Source: Eubacteriaceae bacterium (GTDB lineage: Bacteria; Bacillota; Clostridia; Lachnospirales; Lachnospiraceae). Taken from it: DNA of 64,000 bases. Location of the stretch: the NCBI GenBank assembly GCA_910574895.1, contig CAJTDQ010000001.1:372001-436000 (forward strand). Reading direction: 5' to 3'. The translations under genes and the position numbers were made by a program. Shown here in pieces: positions 28,669-39,500 of the stretch; the first letter of the stretch is position 1; each line of letters begins with the position of its first letter. The notes beneath the pieces are model-generated. The model saw only the letters and a list, made by a program, of their open reading frames with translations. It was not told the origin of the DNA and ran no database searches.

Positions 28669-29265
28669 ATGGGATTTTTTAAAAAATTATTTGGAACAGC
28701 TGCCGTGACAGGTGCTGCTGTTGGTGGTGCTTTATATGTTAAAAAGCGCAAAGATGAAAAGGAAATGAATAAAGATTTTTTTGAAGACTTTGATGACAGT
28801 AAAGCTTTTGAAATTCAAAAAGATGACAATACAGATGGTACAACAAAAGTTACTTTAACAATCAACAAAAGAAAAGTTAAAAATATGGCGGATATGGCTG
28901 CTGATAAAGTGATTGATGCTTCTGACAAATTAAAAGATACTGTTTCTGAAAAAATTGGCGAGGAGAAAATGGAAGCTGTAAAAGACAAAATTGATACTGC
29001 CAAAGAAAAAGTCTCGGATGTTGCTGATATGGCAAAAGAGAAATTCTATGATGCAAAAGATGTTGTTGTAGAAACCGTAGGCGAAGATAAAATTGATGCA
29101 GCGAAAGAAAAAGTAAGCGAAGTTGCCAGCATGGCAAAAGACAAAGTTTCTGAAACACTCAACAAAGTTACAATGCCTTCCAAAGAAACAGAAGACTTTG
29201 AGGATGATTTATTTGAAGAAGACTTAGATGATGATTTTTTGGAAGATGAATTAAAAGATATCTAA
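28669..29265 (+). CDS. YtxH-like coiled-coil protein with acidic C-terminus
   Basis: About 198 residues. The start is placed at the ATG at 28669, eight bases after GGAGGA; a TTG at 28663 lies too close to that site. A short glycine/alanine-rich N-terminal hydrophobic segment (about 8-22, GTAAVTGAAVGGALYVKK) is followed by repeats of the DKIDTAKEKVSDVADMAKEK type (about 105-165) that form an amphipathic coiled coil, and an acidic tail. The pattern resembles YtxH/apolipoprotein-like stress proteins. Function unknown. Monocistronic, with a terminator directly after it. Confidence 0.75.
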   Translation: MGFFKKLFGTAAVTGAAVGGALYVKKRKDEKEMNKDFFEDFDDSKAFEIQKDDNTDGTTKVTLTINKRKVKNMADMAADKVIDASDKLKDTVSEKIGEEKMEAVKDKIDTAKEKVSDVADMAKEKFYDAKDVVVETVGEDKIDAAKEKVSEVASMAKDKVSETLNKVTMPSKETEDFEDDLFEEDLDDDFLEDELKDI

Positions 29266-29282
29266 ATATCTGAAAACAAAAA

Positions 29283-29315
29283 GCAGGAATTCCCACATAT
29301 TGCGGGAGTTCCTGC
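29283..29315. terminator. Bidirectional terminator
   Basis: GCAGGAATTCCC pairs with GGGAGTTCCTGC (one G-U) around a nine-base loop between two convergent genes; short T-runs follow on both strands. Confidence 0.9.
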
Positions 29316-29339
29316 TTTCCTTAAAAACGTATAATTCTA

Positions 29340-30392
29340 TTATTTCTTAATTATCTTTCTGGCACTCCATTTACCATAGTATGTCTTCTTATCTACTACT
29401 TTATAAGCTCTTGCCTTAATATAATATTTTTTCTTTGCTTTTAACTTTTTCAGTGTAAAGGTTACTTTTTTCACCTTCTTTGTTATGGTTGTTTTTTTAC
29501 CAAATCCCTTTTTGATAGAATACTTAATTACATATCCTGTTGCACCTTTCACTGATTTTAAAGTAATTTTTGCTTTTGTCTTCTTTACCCGTTTTACTTT
29601 TTTAACCTTTGTTTTGCCTACTGTTATCTTCTCCGGTACTACGATTGTATTTTTATTTTTTGTAAACCCTACAACAGTAATCACTTCATCAGAAGTAAGT
29701 CTGACTGTAGCAAATCCTTCTGAAACCGGAGCTTCCACTATACCTTTTGATGTATAAACTTCCACCTTGTCTGCTTTTGTATCCACTGGAACAGACACAA
29801 GTATTTCTCCTTCATATGGAATATATTTTCCTGTGTATTCTCCGGTAACCGTTTCTGTTATAGCACCATTTGTTCCAGTAACTGTACGCTTGTTATAAGT
29901 TGTCGTCAATGTCGCATCACTTGTAACGGCATATGATATTACAGATGTTGCTGTATATCCATCCAGTTTATAACCCGCTGTTTTTCCATTTGTCTTTGTA
30001 ACTGCAAATTCTGTATCCTGCATTACTTTATCACCATAAATAATTACACCACTTGCTTTATCTTCATATGTTTTGCTATCTATCGTATATCCGTATGTTT
30101 CATAAAATAACTGTGTATACCACTTATAATAAAGATCCGGACGATAATCATATGGATTATCACTATAGAACTTGTAAAGTGTTGCTTTTGACAGATCGAA
30201 ATCACCAACATAATATTTGTTGAATGTATCTGGTGTAATATTCATGTATGGATATCTTATTCCATCTGATGTAACACCTGATTCTGTATAGTTACCAAAC
30301 ACATAAGTTCCTGTAGGTGTTGTCTCATCTAACCCAATGCAAACAGAAGCTCCTGGGAAAATATATGTTCTTGCTGAAATTCTTCCATTACT
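29340..30392 (-). pseudogene. C-terminal part of the tandem nitrilase protein, separated by a frameshift
   Basis: The open frame 29340-30302 has no ribosome site of its own, and reading it backwards past its first ATG gives SNGRISARTYIFPGASVCIG, a direct continuation of the upstream nitrilase domain. Adding one A to the AAAA run complementary to 30392-30395 would join the two frames into one protein of about 960 residues. This fragment carries the end of nitrilase domain 2, a beta-rich linker (EGEILVSVPVDT) and a type A lysine-rich Fn3 domain (end YGKWSARKIIKK). So either the gene is decaying or the read has a homopolymer error. Confidence 0.8.
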
Positions 30393-32212
30393 TTTAATCC
30401 ATATAAATTTGTCACTTCATTAAAGATAGCTTTTTTTTCGTCATCTGCAAACCATGTTGTATCCATGTCATCTACAGTATATCCATAACCTGCAAGTACA
30501 TCTATTACCGATTTTGTAACTGGTCCTTCATATCCTACCAAATTGGATGTAATCATAAAACTGTCATCACGAAGCATGAAACTTTCCAATCTATTCTGAT
30601 ATGTTAACTGCCATGAACCATCAAAACAGTTGTTACTTGCGGCACCTGCTGTACAATTCACTGCAATTCTACATCCCTTTTCAGCATATGTTCTCTGCAG
30701 TTCCTGATAGTTATAGATATCCGCACAGATTGCTACACCAACATAACCAAATGGTGTTTCAAAAATACCATCATTTTCTGTAGCATACGCAGACCAGTTT
30801 GGCTCTGGGGATGCAAGGTTTACTTTTCTGTATGACTGTATTAGCTGTGGACCTAATATTGCAACAGAATTCCAATATAAGTCCTCATCTACTTCATCCT
30901 TTTCCGGCAGACCAATCAATACATACATTCCATAACTTTCTGCTAACTTCTGAATGTCTGTAATCACTTTAGACGGTTTATCTCCACGAATAGTCTGAGC
31001 CAATACATGCTGCATATATTTGTCTCCAAACTTTGCTTTTAATTCGTCATCATAGCTGTCAGGAACAACCACATCGTATCCTGTCAATGCCATTTCCGGA
31101 AATACCAGAAGTTCTACACCATCTTTGTGGGCATCCTCCATAATATCTTTTATCAATTTCACATTTGTCTCTAAGTCTCCCCATACCGGATGGAAGTTTA
31201 CAGAAGCTGCTTTTACATCATCTTTATATTTGCTTCCTTTACCATATGTTGGTAAGTTATATTTTGTTAATTTACCATACCAGTCTGCTAACTGATTTAA
31301 CCTTCTGGAACTCATTCCATTTGTGGTATCTCTGGAACTAGGTAAAACAGTGCCGCTTACAACCCCTGCTTCTGTGGTTGCTGCCGGTTTTACATCTCCA
31401 TTACATCCTGCTATCCATCCACTTATACTACCATAAGATGTACATGCATGGCTCTCTCCAAAATATCTTGTATTTCCATTGACTGTATATAAATTGGCAA
31501 CAGCCACATATCTGGAATACATTCTCACATACGCATAAGTCGTAATGTACATATCATACTCTGCCTGACTGAACTTTGTATTATTTCCTGTTTCATATCC
31601 ATAAGACTGTGATACAAGAATCATTCTCACAGATGATCCATAATAATATTTTCCAAGTTCCGCAACATCTGAAAATTCCTGACCTAATGCTAATCCAAAC
31701 TTACCATATTCTGTTGATAATACATAAGGTGTATCTCCTACACTCAAACCTTCAGCATATTCTTCATCTGTCAAATGTGTTTTCTCATAAGTATCCACGG
31801 TTCCATCCGGAGTACAGATAACAGTTGCCGAATAATATTTTCCATTTTTCTGTATCATTGCTCCAAACAGAATATACATATCATAGATCTCTGCCAATGT
31901 ACTGATTGTTGTAACAGACTTATCTGTGTCAACATTTATTGCCTCTTTTTTGTTTGATGTTAAAGCATATTCCGGAAATACTAAAATTTCATCTCCTGCT
32001 GTATAAGCGTCTTTAATATACTTTTTCATTTTGGTTAGATTATCTTTTTTCATATTTTCCCCACTTAATGTAGCATCGAAATTCACTAACCCAATGTCAA
32101 ATTCCGATTCTGTCGCACTGACAGTAACACCTTCTTTTGTTTCCGGCATAAGTGTTAACACCAATGCTATTATCACTAACAGCGATAATATTTTTTTCAT
32201 TTCTTCTCTCAT
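30329..32212 (-). CDS. Secreted tandem carbon-nitrogen hydrolase (nitrilase superfamily), truncated by frameshift
   Basis: A 627-residue frame with a signal peptide (about 1-32) and two nitrilase-superfamily domains, which normally hydrolyse amides with a Glu-Lys-Cys triad. Domain 2 (about 332-600) keeps all three: E in LLVFPEMALTGY, K in QSYRKVNLASPE and C in GVAICADIYNY. Domain 1 (about 38-290) keeps E (ILVFPEYALTS) and K (TYEKTHLTDEE) but has glycine in place of the nucleophile (GLALGQEFSD), so it is probably inactive. Secretion is unusual for this superfamily. The substrate is unknown. A frameshift removes the type A Fn3 end (see the downstream fragment). Confidence 0.85.
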   Translation of the reverse strand: MREEMKKILSLLVIIALVLTLMPETKEGVTVSATESEFDIGLVNFDATLSGENMKKDNLTKMKKYIKDAYTAGDEILVFPEYALTSNKKEAINVDTDKSVTTISTLAEIYDMYILFGAMIQKNGKYYSATVICTPDGTVDTYEKTHLTDEEYAEGLSVGDTPYVLSTEYGKFGLALGQEFSDVAELGKYYYGSSVRMILVSQSYGYETGNNTKFSQAEYDMYITTYAYVRMYSRYVAVANLYTVNGNTRYFGESHACTSYGSISGWIAGCNGDVKPAATTEAGVVSGTVLPSSRDTTNGMSSRRLNQLADWYGKLTKYNLPTYGKGSKYKDDVKAASVNFHPVWGDLETNVKLIKDIMEDAHKDGVELLVFPEMALTGYDVVVPDSYDDELKAKFGDKYMQHVLAQTIRGDKPSKVITDIQKLAESYGMYVLIGLPEKDEVDEDLYWNSVAILGPQLIQSYRKVNLASPEPNWSAYATENDGIFETPFGYVGVAICADIYNYQELQRTYAEKGCRIAVNCTAGAASNNCFDGSWQLTYQNRLESFMLRDDSFMITSNLVGYEGPVTKSVIDVLAGYGYTVDDMDTTWFADDEKKAIFNEVTNLYGLKVMEEFQQEHIFSQELLFALG

Positions 32213-32286
32213 ATTTCTCTCCTTTGTATTCCATATTCCGCAGTATATTTTGTCTTTCTTTAAAATACTGTCTATATTTTATGGCA

Positions 32287-32331
32287 AACAAAAACGGGAA
32301 GCTATGTTGCATAAGCTCCATTGCTTCCCGT
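32287..32331 (-). terminator. Terminator after glnS, upstream of the nitrilase gene
   Basis: Read leftward, ACGGGAAGC and GCTTCCCGT form the stem with a 20-base loop and TTTTTGTTTG follows. The rest of the 304-base gap 32213-32516 is AT-rich; the nitrilase promoter must lie in 32213-32286, but I cannot place it. Confidence 0.8.
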
Positions 32332-32516
32332 CTGCGTTGACACAAATATTACGCTGAATTTATTTCTGTGTCAATAAATTTTTGAGAGTTTTAATTATAT
32401 AACCTGTTTTCTTAATTTTATTATGCTTAAAGTTTAGAAAGTTTTTTGAAAAGTGAAGAATTATAAGAAAATATAATTCAAATCAAGCCGTTCATTATTC
32501 CTCTATTTATACTGTT

Positions 32517-34214
32517 CTATTTTGGCAATTTAAAAGAACTCTTTAGAGATACAATTCTGTTAAATACAGGCTTTTCGCTACTGTAGTCTTTTAAATCTGC
32601 ACAAAAATATCCCTGTCTTACAAACTGGAATTTGTCTTCCGGTTTAACATCTGCAATATTTGGCTCAATATAGCACTCTTTTAAAACCGTTAATGAATTT
32701 GGATTTAAATTGAGCGTTCCATCCTCATTTAACTTACCTTTCTCTTCATCAACAATATTTTCATATAAACGTACTTCTGACTGAATACCATGTCTTGCAG
32801 AAACCCAATGTATCGTTCCTTTTACCTTTCTTCCGGTAAAGCCACTTCCACTTCTGGTTTCCGGATCATAAGTTACATGTATTTCTGTAACCTTTCCATT
32901 TTTATCTTTCTTGTAATCTACACATTTTACAAAATATGCATTCATCAGACGAACTTCATTTCCCGGAAACAGTCTGAAATATTTCTTCGGTGGTTCTTCC
33001 ATAAAATCATCTCTGTCAATATAAAGTTCTTTACAGAATGGTACTTTTCTTGTACCAAGTTCCGGACATTCTACATTGTTTACTACATCAAACCACTCTA
33101 CCTGATCTTCCGGATAATTATCAATAATCACCTTAATTGGATCTAATACAGCCATTAGTCGTGGTTTCTTTGCCTTCAAATCTTCTCTGATGCAATATTC
33201 AAGCATTGCATAGTCTACAGAACTGTTACTTTTAGATATTCCACATAACTCAACAAACATCTTTATGGATTCCGGTGTAAAACCTCTTCTTCTAAGTGCC
33301 GCAATCGATACCAGTCTTGGGTCATCCCAGCCATCTACAATTCCATCTTCCACCAGTTTTTTAATATATCTCTTTCCTGTAACTACATTTGTAACATATA
33401 GCTTAGCAAACTCAATCTGCTTTGGTGGATTTTCATATTCCAGTTCATTTACCACCCAATCATAGAGAGGTCTGTGATCCTCAAACTCTAATGTACAGAT
33501 AGAATGGGTAATTCCCTCAATAGCATCTTCGATAGGATGAGCAAAATCATACATAGGGTAAATACACCACTTGTCGCCTGTATTATGATGTGTCATATGT
33601 GCCACTCTGTATATAATCGGATCTCTCATGTTAATGTTAGGACTCGACATATCAATCTTTGCACGTAACACCTTTTCGCCGTCCTGATATACACCATTCT
33701 TCATATTTTCAAACAGGTCAAGATTCTCTTCAACACTTCTTTCTCTATATGGGCTGTTCTTTCCCGGTTCTGTTAATGTTCCACGATACTCTCTGATTTC
33801 TTCCGCAGATAAATCGCAGACATAAGCTTTTCCCTTTTTAATAAGTTTTACTGCAGCTTCATACATCTGCTCAAAATAATTCGATGCAAAAAATAATCTG
33901 TCTTCCCAATCTGCTCCAAGCCATTTAATATCCTGTAATATAGATTCTACAAACTCTTCCTTTTCCTTTGTCGGATTTGTATCATCAAATCTCATATTAA
34001 ATTTTCCATGATACTGGTTTGCCAGACCATAATTTAATAAAATAGATTTGGCATGTCCTATATGAAGATAACCATTTGGCTCAGGTGGAAATCTGGTCTG
34101 CACATGATCAAATCTTCCTTCCTCTAAATCTTTTTCAATAATCTGCTCAATAAAATTTTTAGACTCTGTTTTTTCTAACTCAGTATTATCTGTATTTGTG
34201 CGTTCCATATCCAT
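32517..34214 (-). CDS. glnS: Glutaminyl-tRNA synthetase
   Basis: A 565-residue class I synthetase that charges tRNA-Gln directly. The HIGH-box region reads [17 protein letters not shown] (41-57), and the KMSKS-like loop reads [16 protein letters not shown]; the C-terminal half has the anticodon-binding beta-barrels. Its length is normal. It lacks a T-box leader: only 75 bases separate it from the next gene. It is a housekeeping gene lodged between two secreted-protein loci. Confidence 0.96.
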   Translation of the reverse strand: MDMERTNTDNTELEKTESKNFIEQIIEKDLEEGRFDHVQTRFPPEPNGYLHIGHAKSILLNYGLANQYHGKFNMRFDDTNPTKEKEEFVESILQDIKWLGADWEDRLFFASNYFEQMYEAAVKLIKKGKAYVCDLSAEEIREYRGTLTEPGKNSPYRERSVEENLDLFENMKNGVYQDGEKVLRAKIDMSSPNINMRDPIIYRVAHMTHHNTGDKWCIYPMYDFAHPIEDAIEGITHSICTLEFEDHRPLYDWVVNELEYENPPKQIEFAKLYVTNVVTGKRYIKKLVEDGIVDGWDDPRLVSIAALRRRGFTPESIKMFVELCGISKSNSSVDYAMLEYCIREDLKAKKPRLMAVLDPIKVIIDNYPEDQVEWFDVVNNVECPELGTRKVPFCKELYIDRDDFMEEPPKKYFRLFPGNEVRLMNAYFVKCVDYKKDKNGKVTEIHVTYDPETRSGSGFTGRKVKGTIHWVSARHGIQSEVRLYENIVDEEKGKLNEDGTLNLNPNSLTVLKECYIEPNIADVKPEDKFQFVRQGYFCADLKDYSSEKPVFNRIVSLKSSFKLPK

Positions 34215-34289
34215 TTTCTGCCTCCAGTATTATTTTTTCTCACAATGTTATGAATTATACAATAAATGGACTTTATTTTCAATAAAATT

Positions 34290-36569
34290 CTACTTTATCA
34301 TCGTATTAGACCATGCATAATCGACCTCTTTATAAGCAGGATTTACCTTTGTTAAAATCTTGGTATAGATTGCATTGTGACCAACTGCCGTACTCATAAG
34401 ATCATTGTCATACAACGCTGATGCCACATCATGAATGCTATATGAATATACATCACTATATACGATATTACCATCACTGGTCTTTGCGTAAGCTCTTACC
34501 AGATATGATATAGTATACCCCGTCTTATTCAATCCGCCTACATTCATAGTTCTTGCATAATACTGTGCTGTCTTTGATAAACCTAGTTGTGCATTGAGTT
34601 TTCCTGTTTCTGTTGCCGCATAAGTTTTCACATATGTACTGTCATTATCTATAACCAGATCTTCTGATGTGATTGGTGTATTTCCATATACAAGTCCATA
34701 TATTAAACCTAATTCCTCATATTCTCCTTCCACAGAATAAACCACTCTAAGTCCTAATTTTCCTTCTTCGCCTCCCATATTACTTGACATCTGATATCCT
34801 TCAATCTTCACTTCACTATAAACCACACTCCCATCAGACAGTTTTGCATAAGCTCTCACATGATAATCTATATTATATCCTCCAGCGATATCCATTGTCC
34901 GTACATAATATAATGCCGTCTCTGAATCTCCCATCTGCACTTCTGACTTACCTGCTTCTGTAGCCTGATAAGAAACAACAAACTCACTTCTTCCATCAAC
35001 AATCATTTCTTTATCTGCATCTGTTATCCCATCTGCTAATCCGATAACCAGTCCAAACTCTGATATTTCCTGACCTTCAACCAGATTTTCTCTCTGATAT
35101 ACCGTTCTGATTCCCACATCATCTGTCGCACCATCCAATGATGTAGATATCTGGTATCCTGTGATTCCAACATCCTGTGAAATCAGATTTCCTGAAATAT
35201 CCCACTGTTCTCTTAACCAGTTATCCCTGCTCTGCAACCAGTCCCTTAAAAATTCTACAGAATCATCATATGTATTCCATTCTCTAAAGTTTGCGTAACT
35301 ATATGCATCTGCCATATCCGGATTTGTGATACTCCATCCTGCTCCTAACTGTTCCTTTGAAATATAATTTCTTTCAAAAGAGTTTCTATACTGCTTTACA
35401 AAAGCGTCTATTCCAAATCCTTCATCAGCCTTACTTCCGTCATAGATCGCCTGAATATATGGAAGATACTGTTTATAATATTTCACCACAAGATTTTTGA
35501 ACTTTTCATTTTTCATTAAGTAACTATACCATACAAGTTCTTGTGCCTTGAAACTATTATAGGTCACACCATCTTTATATTCTCCGCTATAATATTCACC
35601 AAGATTTCCTGATGAAAGATCATAATCCCAACAAGGACCACCATACATAATATTGTCTTTTACATAAAACCTTGTAGAACTGAAATTAAAATCATTATTT
35701 CTAAAAATTTCATTTACTAAATAGAACTTTGCAAACGAATCCATATCTACATATTTCGATGCTTCCTCATAATCGTCCTTCTTTAAAGCCTCTTCGAAAT
35801 TTGCAATCAGATTTTGTGTGTTGATAATTTTATCCTGATATAACGCAATCTTATCAGTCTCATCCGGTCCAAACTCAGGTTCACCTAACATAAACAATAT
35901 CCCCAGACCACTTCTTTCCAAATGAAATGTCTCTGCCGCATCTCTTCCATTATTATCAACTTCCAATACGACATCATTGTTTGTTATTTCTTACGGGTCA
36001 TTAATTTCAATACGTCCTGAACCTGTTTCTACTGATTCAATTAATAAATAGTTTCCTGAATAGGTTCCATTGATATATATATCGACAAATCGGCATTCAC
36101 TGGTATAATCAAGACCCATTGTAGTCGCTAACTGCATTACTAACGCATTCCTGATTAATGCTTTATCAAATGCATTTGCCAACAGACTCCATTTTTTCGC
36201 TTTGCCTTTCATTCCCAGCAATTCCTGTTTTTTACTCAACTTAAAATTATATGGTTTCTTTTCAGCTCCTGCCGTAGAATTTCCACGAATCTTAATATCA
36301 CTGGCGAAATCAACAACGTCTTTATTGTTTCCTGTATTATCCGCAATTGTAATACCTACATTCGCTTTTCCACCCGGCTGTTTTGCAAAATATGTGCCAC
36401 TGATATCTCTTCCGCCTGTAGAAATATAAATTTGCGGAATATCATTATAATCTTTTACTGCATCCTCTATCGTAATCTTTGCTGTAGTCCCTTCTGTCTC
36501 CTGTCCTTCTGTTCCCACTGCCTTAACCATGATGTCATGCTCACCAAGGGCAACGCCTTCTACATCCAT
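34290..36569 (-). pseudogene. C-terminal half of a broken double-CotH protein, with two type B modules
   Basis: Two open pieces in the same frame (35991-36569 and 34290-35966) are separated only by a TAA at 35991-35993 inside a conserved CotH stretch (RIEINDP, stop, EITNNDVVLEVDNNG; intact relatives read RIDIDAYNAESNDILLEL). Together they encode the end of an Ig-like domain, a complete CotH domain (IKIRGNSTAGAEKKPYNFKL, NAFDKALIRN, GPCWDYDLSSGN) and two tandem GYQIS (type B) modules ending AWSNTMIK. The 5' end overlaps the upstream frame by ten bases and lacks a ribosome site. I read it as the 3' part of the gene that starts at 40468. Confidence 0.8.
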
Positions 36570-39500
36570 TCTTTCTGTTCATCTGCACCATATACTGCTA
36601 TTTCCCAAATAGAATGACCGTAACCTGTAACACGTGCAGTTCCATGTATTTTAATGAATCGTGCTTCAACTGCATCCGTAAGAACAATTCTGTCATATCT
36701 GTTGGCGACTTCACTCTGATCCTTGATTATTGCTGCTGTTACGTAATTTTGTCCGTCTGTTGAAGTCTGTACTGTATAGTCTTTTGCCGCAGCATTCTCC
36801 CACACTGCGGCAATCTCTTTTACAGAATATACTGCACCTAAGTTTACAATAATCTCCTGTGGATCGCTCGACAGGGATTCCCATCTGGTATCAGCATTAT
36901 TATCAATTGCCAGACTTGCATCTCCAGAAGATGCCTCTGCCTTAATACCAGTATATCTTAAATAATTGTTTCCGTTTTCATTTACATCCGGCAATACTCT
37001 TCCCGCTAAAGCATCCTGTGTAAATGTAAATGCTGACTGTACATACACCTGAATGCTTACACTCTGTGAACTTCCACCATTATAATTTGCTCTTACAGAT
37101 ACCGTATGCTCCCCTTCTTCCACATCAGTAAAAGTATACACTCCTGCCTTTACATCCTTTTCTACCTGTTTTCCATCAATTGCAATTGTGTATGTATAAT
37201 TTTCCTGTCCCGTTACCTCTGCGATTATTACTCTAATTGTATTATATGTATCTGATACTGCTGTCATCTCAGGAGCATCTACATCTATCTGCTCTCTGTC
37301 TGCTCCCGCATTACCAGTCTTGTCCAATACCGCAATTTCTCTTGCCTGAATACCCCAGCCTACATTTCCATTATAAAGAACTCTGATTGCTTTTACTGTT
37401 CTTACATCAGATACGATATCACTCATGTCTGCTATAGTCACATAAGGCAATGCATCCTGATTTTTATTTTCTGAAGGCATTTCATTCGCTGTTACTATTT
37501 TAACATTGTAAAATCTGTCTCCATCATCTGAATACTGTATTGTATAACCAATATCCGTTGGGGCAAGATTATTTCTTCCATCACGATACCACACTACAAC
37601 CTCATCAATTGCGCTGACACTGACTGTTTCGTTTAAATTAATCTGATAATATCCTGTATTGTTATGTGCTCCATCTACATGAATACCTACATAATTATCA
37701 TGATTATTGATAATACCATCTGTAATCGCCTTGCTGTTATTAATCCCTTCTTTCCATGAACTATAAGTAGAATCTGTTCCAAATGCTATATTATAATTAT
37801 TATTTCCTACCATTTCTTCTAACGAAATCGAACCCGTCACCATTACTGTACCACTGACACCTTCTGATACAAATCCATTAACATTCATTACCTGAACCTT
37901 AACTGTATGCTTTCCTGTTGACACATCTTGAATGACATTCACTTCTTCTGCTCTTGCATCAGATACTGCCTCTTTATCATCTACAAAAATTGTATAAGTA
38001 ACATTTTCTGTTGTACTCGCATTAAACTGTACTCCTATCTGATTGTCCTGTGGCGTTGTTAATAGCAAATTTGTCACATCTGCAACTTCTTCACCTTCTA
38101 CCGTTTCAGCATTTTTATCTGTATCCAGTACTGCAAACTCTCGAATCTGCATACCATATCCCGCCTGTTTTGGAAAATAAAGCCTTACATATCTCACAGT
38201 TCCGGAAACACCGCTCACATCATCAATTGTTCTATTATCTGCATCCAAAACTGCTTTATCTGCCGATGCCACATCACGGAAATTTTTTCCGTCAATAGAA
38301 TACTGTATACGATATGCCTTATTTAAAACAGTATCGTTCTCCTGACCATCTTTATACTGTACAACAACCTTATCGATAGATTCTGCTTTATAATATTTTC
38401 CTAAATCAATCGTTGCATATACCGGCTCTCCATTTTCATTTCCCCATGCACTGGATGTTTCTGCGTTGGTCAGTGCCAGATAGCCGTTCGTCAACTCTCC
38501 ATCGTTTAAGTATTCTATTTTTCCTTCATTATGACAATTCTTATATATTACTGCTTTTTTCTTTTTTGCCAGATTGTATGCATAACTTCCCATCTGGTCT
38601 CCTATATCCGTGAGAACCTCTTCATAATCCGTTGCATCAAACTGTTTTTTCAGATATTTTATTCTGCCTGTCATATATGATTTAAAATCATTTAAATATC
38701 CGTCGTAATTATTATATATTTTTAAAGAACCTGAAACATTTCCTGTTGCTCTCGCTTCATCTGCTGTTGCACATTCATGATGTCCTGCTGTATATAACTT
38801 ATCAATTCCCCATCCTGTATTTACACCTTTTGCATCAACAGAAAACTGATTATATGCCAAATCACTATAATTAGCATCAATAGATTTTCTGAGTGTATTT
38901 ACCACAGTATCAATCGTTCCATTCTCAGCTACCAGCTTATTAATCTCTGGAAGAACTTCATTAAATCTTTCCGTTACTCTTGCTGAAAACTCTTTATTTT
39001 TCATTAAGGCTCCAAACCAAGGATTATTCTGGGCGTGCATATCATTATCAGGATTTGCCGCTGCACCTTCTGCATTACCACTGGACAAATCCAAATCCCA
39101 GAGAGGTCCTGCATATAATTTTTCAATTCCTTCTGATGATTTTTTTATAAAAAATCGAACAGAACTGAAACTTACATCTGTAATACGGAAGAGTTCCGCT
39201 GTGATATAGTAATTTACAAAAGAATCTATATCAATTAACTCTCCAATTTCATCTAAAGTTCCATTTCCACCATTTTGTATTTTAGACTCCAGATTATTTA
39301 AGTAATTCAGCGTATATGTTTTCTTTGCTGCATATGTTTCATTAAATTCCAACCATTCCTGATGATCCTCATTGTTTGGATTTGCTGCATCAGTACCCGG
39401 TCCTTCCGGTTCATTAATCGTAAATCCTACATTCATTAATGTTATATGTGCATCTAAATGAGCATCTTTTCCAGCATCTCTATCTGTCATATCTAACTCT

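Noticed and set aside
35966-35966. TTG at 35966 as a genuine start of a separate gene
   Set aside because: No ribosome site, and the upstream frame continues in register on the far side of a single stop within a conserved CotH stretch.
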